From NCBI RefSeq assembly GCF_018882095.1, contig NZ_JACVPD010000005.1:1-64000 (forward strand): a stretch of 64,000 nucleotides of DNA. Reading direction: 5' to 3'. The notes under the pieces are model-generated. The model did no database searches, was not told where the DNA came from, and saw only the letters and a list, made by a program, of their open reading frames with translations. A program made the translations under genes and the position numbers. The stretch is from Polynucleobacter sp. CS-Odin-A6. GTDB lineage: Bacteria; Pseudomonadota; Gammaproteobacteria; Burkholderiales; Burkholderiaceae. The first letter of the stretch is position 1; every line of letters begins with the position of its first letter. Shown here piece by piece: positions 52,353-63,329 of the stretch.

Positions 52353-54422
52353 TTATTGCAAGTTAGCTTTATTTACTAATTTCACATACAGCGACTCTAA
52401 ATCCTCGACATATTGCTTTGTGTTGAATAGCGGTGAGTGAGCACGATTTACTGCTAATTGGTCTCGTATTGCTTTTAGTTTTTCCGGGCTTCTCGCAAAT
52501 TCCAATGCCTTAGCAAAATACTCTGACTCGGAATCAGCAATTAATTCATTCAAACTTAAAGCATTCAGCAAACTTGCAGCAACCTTCCCGGCAAATGTAT
52601 TCCCATTCTGAGTAAGTAGCGGCAGCCCAGCCCATAAAGCATCAGCGGCAGTAGCATGGGCATTGTAGTTAGACGTGTCTAAAAATAAATCTGCTAGTCG
52701 CAATCGACTCAAATGCTCTTGCCGCCCAGGTGTTCGAGTAGCGAAAATCAATCTGCTTTCATCGATGCCTCTAGATTTTGCTTCTTTTTGAAGATTAAGA
52801 ATGGCCTCGGGAGACGGTTTGGAGAGCCATAAAATACTGTCAGGCACCTCCTTCAAGAGATTCATCCACAGGTCAAAAATAGGCGGTGTGATCTTGTAAG
52901 CATTATTAAAGCAAGCAAAAATGAACCCCTTTTCAGGCAGCCCTTCACTCAACTTTGTTGGCAGATCACCAAAAGACTCAATTGGAATACTCGTATCCAC
53001 AGGAAAAAATGAATTTGGTAGATAGGCGATGGGCTCAGAATAATAGGCTTGATGTTCTTGCGGAATGACAAACTGATCGGCAATTAATGCATCGTAAAAA
53101 TGAGCGCCCGATGTCCCTGCATAACCCAAATAGTTCACCTGAACAGGCGCAATTTTCCTAGCGAATAGCGCCGTTCTTGCGCCACTAGTATGTCCATTGA
53201 GATCAATGGCAATATCCAGCTTCTTAGCCAAGACTAAATTCATAGCATCAGAATCACTAATGCAATGAAGGCTAACGCTTGCATCAAAATCATCAAGCAA
53301 TCGGCCTTCAATGGCATCCCCAGTAGGGGCGTTTAAAAAGAATCCATAGACTTCAAAGTGATTTCGATTATGCATTTTGATTAAATTTTGCATCAATACT
53401 CCAACAGGATGCTCCTTAAAGTCTGAAGAAAAATATCCAATACGGATTTTTTTTCCATCCCCGTTATGGTCGAGAGAGCTAAGGATATTAGGCTTTGTAT
53501 TTAAAATTCGATCGTGAATAAAAATTTCAGCAGCTAATTTTTGTAATTTGAGCGATGCATTCGTCTGAAGGAAAATAAAGGGATGGGCTACCTTTTCACC
53601 AAGATCTCCCCGGGAGATTATTTTGGAAGCTAAAGGCTGGGAGTGACTCCAATCGCATCGACAAGTGGCTGCGTTAAATAATTGCCCAATTAGAAATGGG
53701 TGATCAGGATTTAATGTGTAGGCTTTTTGATAAGCCTCATAATCCCCGGGATCCTTAAGCTCTAAAAGGGTATTGCCATAATTCGACCATGCCTCCGCAT
53801 AATCAGGTCTCAATTTCAATGCCTGTTCATGAGCTAAGCGACCCTCTTGATAGCGACTGAGATCAAATAAAGCATTGCCATAGTTAGTCCATGTCTCCGC
53901 ATAATCTGGTTTTAAATCCAGTGCCTTTTTATATGAAGCGATTGCGTCTGTTGCAAACCCCATCTCGGCCAGCAGATTTCCCCGATTTGACCAAGCTAAG
54001 AAATAATGAGGCTCAACCTGAATCGCTTTCTCGAAGGAATCCTCTGCATCTTGAAAATTCTTTGCTTTAGCAAATGAAGTTCCTAAATCAGTCAAAATTT
54101 GCGCGTTGTTAGGAATTAATAAATTTAATTTTTTGTAAGTAACAATAGCTTCAGCATACATATGAGCACCATGCTGAGCTTTTGCTAGATTTGCCAAGAG
54201 CTCAGGATTTTTTTGATCCTGTTGGTACGCTTTATATAGGGGGGTTACAGATTCAGCCACCCTCCCCTGCATTGCCAATGAAAGCCCGCAAACCTGAAGA
54301 GCCACTAAATCTTTGGCATTGATCTTCAGGATCATGTTTGCCAACCTTTCGGCAGTGTCTAAGTGTTGACTCTGAAATGCTTGTAGCATTTGCTGAGTAA
54401 TAGATGCATAGGCTTGAGTCAT
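52353..54422 (-). CDS. TPR protein with O-GlcNAc-transferase-like domain (GT41/SPINDLY family)
   Basis: 689 residues. About seven tetratricopeptide repeats cover residues 10-250 (e.g. AWSNRGNLLAEMGFATDAI, ETWTNYGNALFDLSRYQEG). The C-terminal half is a GT41-type domain with RIGYFSSDFKEHPVG near 320, DLNGHTSGARTALFARK near 408 and LFLDTSNYNAHATAADALWAG near 575. Bacterial members glycosylate surface or flagellar proteins, or have no known target. It is a single gene, convergent with dnaQ and 5 bp behind the SprT-like gene. The N-terminus has no signal, so it acts in the cytoplasm. Confidence 0.88.
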   Translation of the reverse strand: MTQAYASITQQMLQAFQSQHLDTAERLANMILKINAKDLVALQVCGLSLAMQGRVAESVTPLYKAYQQDQKNPELLANLAKAQHGAHMYAEAIVTYKKLNLLIPNNAQILTDLGTSFAKAKNFQDAEDSFEKAIQVEPHYFLAWSNRGNLLAEMGFATDAIASYKKALDLKPDYAETWTNYGNALFDLSRYQEGRLAHEQALKLRPDYAEAWSNYGNTLLELKDPGDYEAYQKAYTLNPDHPFLIGQLFNAATCRCDWSHSQPLASKIISRGDLGEKVAHPFIFLQTNASLKLQKLAAEIFIHDRILNTKPNILSSLDHNGDGKKIRIGYFSSDFKEHPVGVLMQNLIKMHNRNHFEVYGFFLNAPTGDAIEGRLLDDFDASVSLHCISDSDAMNLVLAKKLDIAIDLNGHTSGARTALFARKIAPVQVNYLGYAGTSGAHFYDALIADQFVIPQEHQAYYSEPIAYLPNSFFPVDTSIPIESFGDLPTKLSEGLPEKGFIFACFNNAYKITPPIFDLWMNLLKEVPDSILWLSKPSPEAILNLQKEAKSRGIDESRLIFATRTPGRQEHLSRLRLADLFLDTSNYNAHATAADALWAGLPLLTQNGNTFAGKVAASLLNALSLNELIADSESEYFAKALEFARSPEKLKAIRDQLAVNRAHSPLFNTKQYVEDLESLYVKLVNKANLQ

Positions 54423-54427
54423 ACTAA

Positions 54428-55087
54428 TTAGCTAATTGCGCGACGAATTTCATCTGACTTAGGCTTTGATCCTTTTACAGATTCAGTATCGTACTCAGTG
54501 GTATTTTCTATGGTTTCAATCTCAGTCTCTTGCATTCGGATATTGTCTTTGGGACAAATGGGAGCGCCATAAGTAGCCCATTTTTTTAATAAAGTTACTT
54601 CATAGCCGCACTGTCCACATTTAGCTTTATTGCGACTTGCATTACTCGGTCTGGGTGGCGGAAAAACAATCGCTTGATGCGGGTATGGTCCAAGCTCTTG
54701 ACTAATCATGATTAAACGCACCATCAACGCTTCTGTAGCATGAGCCATTCGAGCAGGACCTTCTAGGCCTACTGTCTGAGCAATCCCCTTAAAGTCTTCG
54801 CCATGACCACTAAAGCAATCATCTACAGCATGACACAGCTCGTGCACCAAGGTGTCTAGAAGTTGGACGGGGTCATCTATTTTGGGGGAGATAAAGATTT
54901 CGTTAACACCGCCGCCAGAGCGCTCGCGGGGCCAGCATTGTCCTAGCGTAGTTCTCGGACTGCTAGAGGCTGGAAAACCACAAGATACCCTCACCGGTGG
55001 AATGGCATATCCCGCTTTAGAAAATACCGGCTCCAAATGTTTAACGGCATCCTCTAGCCAAGATTCTCTTACGGCGTGTTGCTTCAT
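54428..55087 (-). CDS. SprT-like zinc metallopeptidase-fold protein
   Basis: 219 residues. HELCH near residue 86 is the zinc-binding HExxH motif with Glu as catalytic base, and HGEDFKGIAQ follows with another possible ligand. A zinc ribbon is formed by CGQCGY (about 156) and the later CPKDN. The acidic C-terminal tail is variable. SprT/Spartan relatives cleave DNA-protein crosslinks; bacterial members are poorly studied. It stands 5 bp ahead of the TPR/GT41 gene, so the two are likely co-transcribed. Confidence 0.82.
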   Translation of the reverse strand: MKQHAVRESWLEDAVKHLEPVFSKAGYAIPPVRVSCGFPASSSPRTTLGQCWPRERSGGGVNEIFISPKIDDPVQLLDTLVHELCHAVDDCFSGHGEDFKGIAQTVGLEGPARMAHATEALMVRLIMISQELGPYPHQAIVFPPPRPSNASRNKAKCGQCGYEVTLLKKWATYGAPICPKDNIRMQETEIETIENTTEYDTESVKGSKPKSDEIRRAIS

Positions 55088-55126
55088 TGACGGTTCATTC
55101 CATTGAATCTGTGAGGGGAGTTGGAC

Positions 55127-56104
55127 TTAATCCAGCTTGATATTAGCTGACTTGATTGCCTTATCCCAATAAGGTAATTCTTTTTTGAGCAAAGCATCCA
55201 TCGCTGTAGGAGTGAGATAACGTAACTCCACACCAGCAGCTTCTGAGCGCTCTTTTACTTCTGGCAATGCGAGGCTTTTCTTTACTGAATCAGTGAGTTT
55301 AGTGATCACCGGTGCTGGTGTCCCTGCTGGAGCGTATAAGGCAACCCAAGATTCTAATTGGAATGTAGGTAAACCTGCCTCGGCAGTTGTGGGCACATTA
55401 GGCATGCCGGGATGACGGCTCTTGCCTGTTACTGCTAAACCTTTGAGCTTGCCACTTTGGACATGTTGCATTACTGAAGGTGGCGTTGTAATGAATACCT
55501 GTACCTGACCAGCCAACACATCTTGAACTGCTGGACCAGAGCCTTTGTAAGGCACATGAACAATATCAACACCAGTATTTTGCTTAAAGATTTCAGTACC
55601 GATATGAGATACAGAGCCGTTACCTTGAGATGCGTAATTCAGTTTTCCGGGATTCGCTTTGGCATAGGCAATCAATTCCTTCAAATTATTCACTGGCACT
55701 GAAGGGTGCACAGCAATTACATTTGTAGAAACTGTTAATAAGGCTACGGGTGAAAAATCCTTGATCGGATCCCAGGGTAATTTATCCATCAAAGACGGAT
55801 TACCGACATGGTAACCAGAGTATGAAATCAATAAGGTATAGCCATCTGGCTTAGCCTTAGCAACAAATTGATAGGCGGTATTTCCACTTGCACCAGGTTT
55901 GTTGTCCACGATCACGGGCTGGCCAATTACACGGGTCAGTGGCTCGCTTAACAAGCGCGCTGAGGTATCCACCAAACCACCGGGTGGATTGGGAACCACT
56001 AGTGTAATTGGACGATCTGGAAAAGCTTGTGCATGCGCAAAGTTTGCTATCAATGCAATACTCATCAAGGCCAAACAACTGTAAATTTTATTTCTTATCT
56101 TCAT
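55127..56104 (-). CDS. Bug-family periplasmic solute-binding receptor (TctC-like)
   Basis: 325 residues from ATG 56104, preceded by GGAG at good distance; an upstream frame extension of 14 codons would spoil the signal peptide. The signal (about 1-26, ending AHAQ) is followed by FPDRPITLVVPNPPGG, the Bug-family ligand loop, DNKPGASGN and PDGYTLL. These proteins bind carboxylates or similar metabolites. No tctA/tctB permease is adjacent, the usual situation for orphan Bug genes in Burkholderiales. The next gene upstream is an Old Yellow Enzyme, 54 bp away. Confidence 0.92.
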   Translation of the reverse strand: MKIRNKIYSCLALMSIALIANFAHAQAFPDRPITLVVPNPPGGLVDTSARLLSEPLTRVIGQPVIVDNKPGASGNTAYQFVAKAKPDGYTLLISYSGYHVGNPSLMDKLPWDPIKDFSPVALLTVSTNVIAVHPSVPVNNLKELIAYAKANPGKLNYASQGNGSVSHIGTEIFKQNTGVDIVHVPYKGSGPAVQDVLAGQVQVFITTPPSVMQHVQSGKLKGLAVTGKSRHPGMPNVPTTAEAGLPTFQLESWVALYAPAGTPAPVITKLTDSVKKSLALPEVKERSEAAGVELRYLTPTAMDALLKKELPYWDKAIKSANIKLD

Positions 56105-56158
56105 CTTGTCTCCAGTTTTTCTATCTTTAGACTTCATCTTGAACACTGATTTTATGAA

Positions 56159-57280
56159 TTAACGTTGCCCTACTTTGACATCACCAAAAATGGCTTGGGC
56201 TTCACGTGGTAAACAGCGCCAGTAACGCTCATTAGATGGAACGGTACCGCCCAAGACTGCAGCCGCTTCCCAAGCCCATCTTGGCTTGAACAAAAATGCA
56301 CGGGCTAACGCAATCAGATCGGCATCACCTGCCTGCAAAATCGCTTCAGCTTGTTGAGGCTCGGTAATCAGGCCAACAGTCATCGTCGGAATACCAGACT
56401 TATCTTTAACAATCTTAGCAAATGGGACTTGATAATTTGGACCAATCGCAATCTTTTGTAGCGGAGAAATCCCACCCGAGGAGATGTGGACAAAATCACA
56501 TCCCAAGGGCTTGAGTCGGGCAGCAAAATCAGCTGTCTCTTCCGGCGTCCAGCCGCCCTCAATCCAATCGCTTGCAGAAATACGAATGCCTAAGACCCCT
56601 TTGTAAGCATCACGTACTGCTTTAAATAACTCCAAAGGAAAACGAATGCGGTTTTCATAAGAGCCACCATATTCATCGGTCCGTTGATTAGCAATCGGCG
56701 ACAAGAACTGATGCAATAGATAGCCGTGTGCGCCATGCAGCTCTACGCCATCAATTCCAATCCGTTCAGCCCGCTGCGTAGCTACTACAAATGCTGCAAC
56801 CAATTCTGTTAACTCTGATTTTGAGAGCTCATGCGGCAAGCGCTCATCCTTTAACTGCGGAATAGCTGATGGTGCCACCATCTCCCAACCGCCCTGCTCC
56901 TTAGACAGTAATTGACCACCAGCCCAGGGAGTAGCACTTGAGGCCTTTCGTCCAGCGTGAGCTAGCTGAATAAATACCGGGGTGGCTGGGGCCAAACTAC
57001 GGGCTCTGGTGAGTTTATCTTTAAGGGCTGCTTCCGTTCGGTCATCCCATAAGCCTAGGCATGCGGGGGTAATGCGGCCTTCCGCCGTCACCCCAGTGGC
57101 CTCAATAATGAAAAGTCCTGCTCCACTATTAAGCAGGTTGCCCCAATGCATTAAATGCCAATCCTGAGCCTCTCCATTGACTGCGGAATACTGGCACATT
57201 GGCGCCACGACTACCCGATTTGAGAGGGCTAAAGGCCCTTTTGGGGAGCTCAAGGTAAAACTAGAAAATAGCAGACTCAT
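56159..57280 (-). CDS. NADH:flavin oxidoreductase / Old Yellow Enzyme (NamA/XenA group)
   Basis: 373 residues, a TIM-barrel FMN enzyme. RVVVAPMCQYSA at about 23-34 has the Cys of thermophilic-type OYEs; HAGRKAS (near 112), GVELHGAHGYLLHQFLSP (His-Ala-His type pair) and YGGSYENRIRFPLE follow the family pattern. It reduces activated C=C bonds with NAD(P)H. It is divergent from mmsA (150 bp between). Confidence 0.92.
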   Translation of the reverse strand: MSLLFSSFTLSSPKGPLALSNRVVVAPMCQYSAVNGEAQDWHLMHWGNLLNSGAGLFIIEATGVTAEGRITPACLGLWDDRTEAALKDKLTRARSLAPATPVFIQLAHAGRKASSATPWAGGQLLSKEQGGWEMVAPSAIPQLKDERLPHELSKSELTELVAAFVVATQRAERIGIDGVELHGAHGYLLHQFLSPIANQRTDEYGGSYENRIRFPLELFKAVRDAYKGVLGIRISASDWIEGGWTPEETADFAARLKPLGCDFVHISSGGISPLQKIAIGPNYQVPFAKIVKDKSGIPTMTVGLITEPQQAEAILQAGDADLIALARAFLFKPRWAWEAAAVLGGTVPSNERYWRCLPREAQAIFGDVKVGQR

Positions 57281-57430
57281 TTACTGACCTTTGGGGCAAA
57301 AAAAGTATAGAACTAACGAAAGCGATAAAATAGACTCTGTAGGATAAACGAGACCATACAGTTGCTGGGAAAATAGCCTAAGTATCCGTATTGAACCCAA
57401 AACGAGTTAAAAAATATTAAGCAAAATACT

Positions 57431-58951
57431 ATGAACGCACCGCAAGCCTTTGAATCAAAAGAAGATGTTGGCCACTTTGTTAGTGGCAAGCTGGTCAGTC
57501 CTAAGGATGGCCGCTTTGCCGATGTCTTTAACCCCTCTACCGGTGCTGTCGCCAGGCGCGTTGCGTTAGCCAGCCGTAAAGAGGTCGATGAGGTTGTTGC
57601 TGTCGCTCAAACCGCCTTTCAGACTTGGAGCCAGACTTCCCCGCTGCGTCGTGCGCGCATCATGTTTAAGTACTTAGAGCTTCTCAATGCCCATCGCGAT
57701 GAACTAGCCGCCATCATCACCGCCGAGCACGGCAAAGTGTTTACAGACGCCCAAGGCGAAGTGACCCGCGGTATTGATATCGTGGAGTTTGCTACTGGCA
57801 TTCCGGAGCTTCTCAAGGGCGACTATACCGAGCAAGTATCTACTGATATCGATAACTGGGTCATGCGCCAGCCTCTCGGTGTTGTGGCGGGCATTACTCC
57901 CTTTAACTTCCCAGTGATGGTACCGATGTGGATGTTCCCGGTAGCGATTGCTTGTGGCAATACTTTCATCCTGAAGCCGAGCCCGACAGATCCCTCAGCC
58001 TCCCTCTTGATGGCCAAGCTGTTAAAAGAGGCCGGTTTGCCTGATGGCGTCTTTAACGTAGTTCAAGGCGATAAAGAGTCGGTAGATGCGTTGATTGAGA
58101 ACCCCGATGTCAAAGCCGTGAGCTTTGTTGGTTCTACCCCAATTGCAAACTATCTTTATGAGCGTTGCGCTCACTTTGGTAAGCGCTCCCAAGCCCTAGG
58201 TGGCGCAAAGAACCATATGGTGGTGATGCCGGATGCCGATATCGATAAAACAATTGATGCATTAATTGGTGCTGCTTATGGCTCTGCTGGTGAGCGTTGT
58301 ATGGCGATTTCAGTGGCGGTCTTGGTTGGTGATGTTGCCGAAAAAATCATGCCAAAACTGATTGAGCGCACCAAGACCCTCAAGGTCAAGAATGGTATGG
58401 AGTTGGATGCCGAGATGGGCCCGATTGTGACTAAAGCGGCTTTAGAGCGAATCACGGGCTACATTGAAAGTGGCGTCGCCTCAGGCGCCAAATTATTGGT
58501 AGACGGTCGTGGTCTAAAGGTACCAGGTCATGACAATGGCTTCTTTATCGGTGGCACCCTATTTGATGGCGTGACCTCAGATATGAAGATCTACTTACAG
58601 GAAATTTTTGGGCCAGTACTGTCTTGTATGCGCGTAGCCAACTTTACTGAGGCCCTCAATTTAGTGAATGCCTGTGAGTTTGGTAATGGGGTTGCCTGCT
58701 TTACTAGCGACGGCAATATTGCCCGCGAATTTGCTCGCCGTGTTCAAGTGGGCATGGTGGGTATTAACGTACCTATTCCGGTGCCAATGGCGTGGCACGG
58801 CTTTGGTGGCTGGAAGAAATCCCTCTTTGGCGATATGCATGCCTATGGCAAAGAAGGCGTTCGCTTCTATACCAAGCAAAAGAGTGTGATGCAGCGCTGG
58901 CCTGAGAGTATTGCCAAAGGCGCTGAGTTTGTGATGCCTACTTCAAAATAA
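57431..58951 (+). CDS. mmsA: Methylmalonate-semialdehyde dehydrogenase (CoA-acylating)
   Basis: 506 residues. Aldehyde dehydrogenase fold with [19 protein letters not shown] and KPSPTDPSA (NAD site), [25 protein letters not shown] and the catalytic Cys in [11 protein letters not shown] near 288, all diagnostic for MmsA. It turns methylmalonate semialdehyde into propionyl-CoA during valine, thymine or inositol breakdown. A promoter-like TTGAAC (57391) and TATTAA (57415) lie so close to ATG 57431 that the mRNA may be nearly leaderless; no ribosome site is seen. A terminator follows at 58971. Confidence 0.94.
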   Translation: MNAPQAFESKEDVGHFVSGKLVSPKDGRFADVFNPSTGAVARRVALASRKEVDEVVAVAQTAFQTWSQTSPLRRARIMFKYLELLNAHRDELAAIITAEHGKVFTDAQGEVTRGIDIVEFATGIPELLKGDYTEQVSTDIDNWVMRQPLGVVAGITPFNFPVMVPMWMFPVAIACGNTFILKPSPTDPSASLLMAKLLKEAGLPDGVFNVVQGDKESVDALIENPDVKAVSFVGSTPIANYLYERCAHFGKRSQALGGAKNHMVVMPDADIDKTIDALIGAAYGSAGERCMAISVAVLVGDVAEKIMPKLIERTKTLKVKNGMELDAEMGPIVTKAALERITGYIESGVASGAKLLVDGRGLKVPGHDNGFFIGGTLFDGVTSDMKIYLQEIFGPVLSCMRVANFTEALNLVNACEFGNGVACFTSDGNIAREFARRVQVGMVGINVPIPVPMAWHGFGGWKKSLFGDMHAYGKEGVRFYTKQKSVMQRWPESIAKGAEFVMPTSK

Positions 58952-58970
58952 CCGAAGTCAACCATCAATC

Positions 58971-59000
58971 AAATAGCGGCCTGCGGGTCGCTATTTTTTT
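58971..59000 (+). terminator. Rho-independent terminator of mmsA
   Basis: AAATAGCG (58971-58978) pairs with CGCTATTT (58989-58996), loop of about ten bases, followed by a T-run to 59000. It lies 20 bp behind the mmsA stop. Confidence 0.88.
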
Positions 59001-59035
59001 GTTCTTCTTGTTTCTTCAATGCGTCATACTGCAAT

Positions 59036-59704
59036 TTAAGCAGGAATACAGCAACGCCTTTCAATAGCGCGCGCCAACAAGACAATCAGAGATACCAAGA
59101 CTAGATAAACCAAAGCAGCAAAAAAATAGGCCTTGAAGAATTGAAAGTTGGTTGCGGCTAATTCCTGTACACGAGCAAAGAACTCGGTGTACTGAATTAA
59201 GAAAGCAACTGAACTATCTTTCAGGTTAGCAATGACTTGATTTGTCAGCGCAGGAATAGAGAGACGTATCACCTGCGGTAAAGTAATCAGCTGAAAAATT
59301 TGCAAAGGATTAAACCCTTGTGCACTCGCTGCCTCCAGCTGGCTTTTATCAAGGCCATTGAAAGCAGTCTTCAGATAAGCGGCATTGTAAGCGGCCACAT
59401 TAAATGTAAAGCCAATAAAGGCAACAGTAAATGGTGACAGTCGTACACCCCACTGCGGTAGTCCGTAATACATCAAGAACAACAAGACGATTAATGGCAT
59501 TCCGATAAAGAAGGAGATATAAGCGTTAATCGCACTACGCACATACTGATTTTTACTCAGCGTTAGGTAGAAAATCACAATGCCTAGCAACAGCCCAGAA
59601 ACGCTAATCAAACCTGCTAACTGCAAGGTCTGTACTAGCCCAGTCAAAATCAAGGGCATCTGCTCCGTGAGATCGCGAATAAACGAGGACCATCCTCCCA
59701 TCAT
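59036..59704 (-). CDS. Polar amino-acid ABC transporter permease
   Basis: 222 residues, five membrane helices and the ABC permease loop (EAASAQGFNPLQIFQLITLP near 135-154). His/Glu/Arg-type permease family. Its ATG overlaps the stop of the ATPase gene (ATGA). Together with the second permease at 60467 it forms a heterodimeric channel. Confidence 0.92.
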   Translation of the reverse strand: MMGGWSSFIRDLTEQMPLILTGLVQTLQLAGLISVSGLLLGIVIFYLTLSKNQYVRSAINAYISFFIGMPLIVLLFLMYYGLPQWGVRLSPFTVAFIGFTFNVAAYNAAYLKTAFNGLDKSQLEAASAQGFNPLQIFQLITLPQVIRLSIPALTNQVIANLKDSSVAFLIQYTEFFARVQELAATNFQFFKAYFFAALVYLVLVSLIVLLARAIERRCCIPA

Positions 59705-60432
59705 CGCTTTTCCTCAGCGCCAAAGAAAGCTTGAATTTCCGGATCAGGGTGTTGACTTAATACCTCAATTCGATCATCTGCCCGAATCACACCACGATCT
59801 AAGAACATCACCGTATCAGCAATATTTCGAGCCAGATTTAGGTCATGCGTGACACAGATCATCGTAATGCCTTCGCCATGCAAACGATTGATGAGGTCCG
59901 CTACATCTCGAGACATGACGGGATCAAGTGCTGAGGTGGGCTCATCTAAAACCAATACCGCGGGATCCATTGCCAATGCACGGGCAATAGCTACCCGCTG
60001 TTTCTGACCTCCCGAGAGCTGTGAGGGATATTTATCTTGGTGTGACGTCATCTCAAAGTGGGACAACTCAAACAAGGCTTTTTCCTTAGCTTCCGCTTTG
60101 CCCATCTTGTGTAGCTTTCGTAAACCTAGGGACACATTATCCAAAACACTGAGGTGGCTATACAAAGCAAATTGCTGAAATACAAAACCAATTTGCTTGC
60201 GTAACTCCCTGACATCGACACTGGGATCCAACACTTCTTTACCTCTAAACACAATGGATCCCGAGGTAGGCTCGACTAGACGATTGAGGCAGCGTAATAA
60301 GGTCGATTTTCCTGAACCCGATGCGCCCATGAGTACACGGACATCACCCTCCTGCAAATCCAGATTAATGTTGGACAAGACAGCTTGCCCATCGAACTCT
60401 TTCACAAGATCTCGTACTTGAATTAATGCCAC
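59701..60432 (-). CDS. Polar amino-acid ABC transporter ATP-binding protein
   Basis: 243 residues with a GTG start at 60432. Walker A GASGSGKST near 36-44, signature LSGGQKQRV, Walker [17 protein letters not shown]-loop CVTHDLN. GlnQ/HisP subfamily. Third gene of a four-gene operon. Confidence 0.94.
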   Translation of the reverse strand: MALIQVRDLVKEFDGQAVLSNINLDLQEGDVRVLMGASGSGKSTLLRCLNRLVEPTSGSIVFRGKEVLDPSVDVRELRKQIGFVFQQFALYSHLSVLDNVSLGLRKLHKMGKAEAKEKALFELSHFEMTSHQDKYPSQLSGGQKQRVAIARALAMDPAVLVLDEPTSALDPVMSRDVADLINRLHGEGITMICVTHDLNLARNIADTVMFLDRGVIRADDRIEVLSQHPDPEIQAFFGAEEKR

Positions 60433-60466
60433 TGCATTACCTTATTCAAAAATGGGGTGCTGGTGT

Positions 60467-61120
60467 TCATGCTGGAGTCATTCCTGGAATTTGGAATCGC
60501 TGAGTCAGAATTTGTACACCTAGTAAACAAATTCGATAAATTAGAAAATATAGAATGCCTACTGCTAAGTAAACCTCGATACCGCGCAGGGTAGTAGAGG
60601 TCAGTGTCATCGCTTGCTTAGTAATCTCAGGAATGCCAACGGTGTAAGCGAATGGGGAATACTTCAGCACTGAGGTGAACTCGTTGACCATGCCTGGTAC
60701 CGAGAAGCGGAGCATTTGCGGTAATTCAATAAACCTCAGTACCTGAATCCGCGTCATGCCCATCGCTTGAGCGGCAACGACTTCGGCTGGATCGACTGAA
60801 TTAAAAGCACCCCGAAAGACTTCAGCTAAATAAGCGGAGGCAACTAAGCCTAAACTGAGCGCCATTGCTATAAGTGGAGGCACCTTAAAGCCGACCCCTG
60901 GCAAGCCAAAATACACCATGAAGAGCAAGACTAGTACAGGCACACCACGAAATATATAGGTGTAGCAATCAATCAGCGTGGTCAGCCAGGCAATATTGAG
61001 GCGCCGCAAACTAGATAAGGTCAGGCCGACTGCCAGACCTGTGAGCGAACAAACTAGGGTCACCAACACCGTATAAGAAATACCCTGAGCTAGCTGGGCA
61101 AGAATATCCAGAAAAGTCAC
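60467..61120 (-). CDS. Polar amino-acid ABC transporter permease
   Basis: 217 residues with a GTG start at 61120. Membrane helices from residue 15 on; permease loop EVVAAQAMGMTRIQVLRFIEL near 133. Companion of the permease at 59036. It is 56 bp behind the binding-protein gene. Confidence 0.92.
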   Translation of the reverse strand: MTFLDILAQLAQGISYTVLVTLVCSLTGLAVGLTLSSLRRLNIAWLTTLIDCYTYIFRGVPVLVLLFMVYFGLPGVGFKVPPLIAMALSLGLVASAYLAEVFRGAFNSVDPAEVVAAQAMGMTRIQVLRFIELPQMLRFSVPGMVNEFTSVLKYSPFAYTVGIPEITKQAMTLTSTTLRGIEVYLAVGILYFLIYRICLLGVQILTQRFQIPGMTPA

Positions 61121-61176
61121 AGGGCGGGGCTTTGACTACGGGTTGAGGTTGTTTCAGTTCTTAAAGCTTGCTGAGC

Positions 61177-61959
<783 letters not shown>

Positions 61960-62011
61960 TTACCCGGACTCTGGGTTCAAGCCAAGTATAGGGGAATTAG
62001 TCTATAGCTGA

Positions 62012-62551
62012 CTACTGCAGGGTGTTTTTGAAGGCAGGAAGCATGGGCATAGCCATGACCTCAATGCCCTCCTCACGTAGGGCTTCAGCTTCATCTAAGG
62101 TAGTTTGCCCCCGGATACTGCGCTCAGGGGATTCTTTGTAATGAATCTTTCGGGCTTCCTCGGCAAAAGAATTACCCACATCTTCAGAGCGCCCCATCAG
62201 CTCACGCATCCCCTTAAGAAAGGCGGCTTGAACTTGGGCCACTAATTGAGAGTGGTCTCCATTAGTCATAGCAATAACATCGCCGCTGACTCCGCCATTG
62301 ACACTGTCGCTCAGACTACTGTGATCGGTTGCTGTAGCATGCCCAACAGTAAGCTCAGTTGATGTGCTCACCTCTTTAATAGAGCCTGATCTCCCAATAT
62401 GAGGGGCAGATGGCATCCTGGCAATCTCAGTGCTGTCGCAAATGGGGCAAGCCAACATTCCCTTGTCTTGTTGCGCAAGGCAATCCTCTTCTGAGGCAAA
62501 CCACCCCTCAAAGCGATGATCTAGCGGGCAAGCGAGGTTATAAACTTTCAT
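62012..62551 (-). CDS. DUF1178 family protein
   Basis: 179 residues. It begins MKVYNLACPLDHRFEGWFAS and has a C-x(n)-CPIC pair (Cys8, Cys35, Cys38), a zinc-ribbon-like start shared by DUF1178 proteins; the C-terminal part contains EEARKIHYKESPERSIRGQ, also typical. Function unknown. It follows the NUDIX gene by 59 bp, an order I recall behind the nuo operon of Burkholderiales. Confidence 0.88.
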   Translation of the reverse strand: MKVYNLACPLDHRFEGWFASEEDCLAQQDKGMLACPICDSTEIARMPSAPHIGRSGSIKEVSTSTELTVGHATATDHSSLSDSVNGGVSGDVIAMTNGDHSQLVAQVQAAFLKGMRELMGRSEDVGNSFAEEARKIHYKESPERSIRGQTTLDEAEALREEGIEVMAMPMLPAFKNTLQ

Positions 62552-62610
62552 AAGACCTATATCGGGGCAAAAGTACTAAATTCAATAGCACTATTCTATA
62601 GGATGGGGTG

Positions 62611-63210
62611 CTAAGGGATCAGTGTGGGGCTAATTAAGCCCTTCCGATATCGATCTAGCCAGTAAGCGGCAATGGTAGTTTTGACATCGGTAATCTCACC
62701 CTGCTCCACCCAATCCAACAGCTGCTCCAGTGGCGCAGCAAAGACGTCTAAAAACTCTTCCTCGTCCAAGTGGCTTTTGCCGGAGACTAAGCCCTCAGCC
62801 AAGTAGATATCAATAAACTCTGTTGAATAGGAGATTACTGGATGGATACGGCGGATAAAGCTCCACTTCTGCGCTGTATAGCCAGTCTCTTCTGCTAGTT
62901 CCCGTTTTGCACATAAAAGGTGATCCTCTTTCGGATCCAGCTTCCCAGCAGGAATCTCCAAACAGGCCTTGGCAATGGGATAACGATACTGACGCTCTAA
63001 TAGCACCCTTCCATCATCCAAGATCGCCAGAATGGCGACTGCGCCAGGATGAGTGAGATATTCCCGAATAGCCTGATTGCCATCGGGCAAACTGACTTGA
63101 TCCCGCTTCATGTTCAGAAAGATGCCGCCATAGATATCCTCTCCAGAAAGGCGTTCTTCTCTCAAGTGAGCATCCCCCAGCGGAAGGTCTTTAAATGATT
63201 TTTCAGTCAT
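62611..63210 (-). CDS. NUDIX hydrolase, ADP-ribose pyrophosphatase type
   Basis: 199 residues. The NUDIX box runs from residue 92 (GKLDPKED...) to REL.EETGY near 115, with the usual Glu residues for Mg2+. The preceding LEIPA is typical of ADP-ribose pyrophosphatases. It splits ADP-ribose or related nucleotide sugars. A terminator at 63264-63290 separates it from nuoN, so it has its own promoter near 63215. Confidence 0.9.
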   Translation of the reverse strand: MTEKSFKDLPLGDAHLREERLSGEDIYGGIFLNMKRDQVSLPDGNQAIREYLTHPGAVAILAILDDGRVLLERQYRYPIAKACLEIPAGKLDPKEDHLLCAKRELAEETGYTAQKWSFIRRIHPVISYSTEFIDIYLAEGLVSGKSHLDEEEFLDVFAAPLEQLLDWVEQGEITDVKTTIAAYWLDRYRKGLISPTLIP

Positions 63211-63263
63211 GCTATTGCTTTCATATATTCAATCCCTATCTTACAAAACTTGGATGACCGAAA

Positions 63264-63290
63264 GTAAAAAGGCTCCTAATTCGGAGCCCT
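63264..63290 (-). terminator. Rho-independent terminator of the nuo operon
   Basis: Minus strand GGGCTCC-GAATTA-GGAGCC then TTTTTAC, 40 bp behind the nuoN stop. A good stem and T-run indicate the end of the nuo transcript. Confidence 0.85.
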
Positions 63291-63329
63291 TCGTCACCAC
63301 CTACTGCATTCGCTTACTTACTAACTCAG

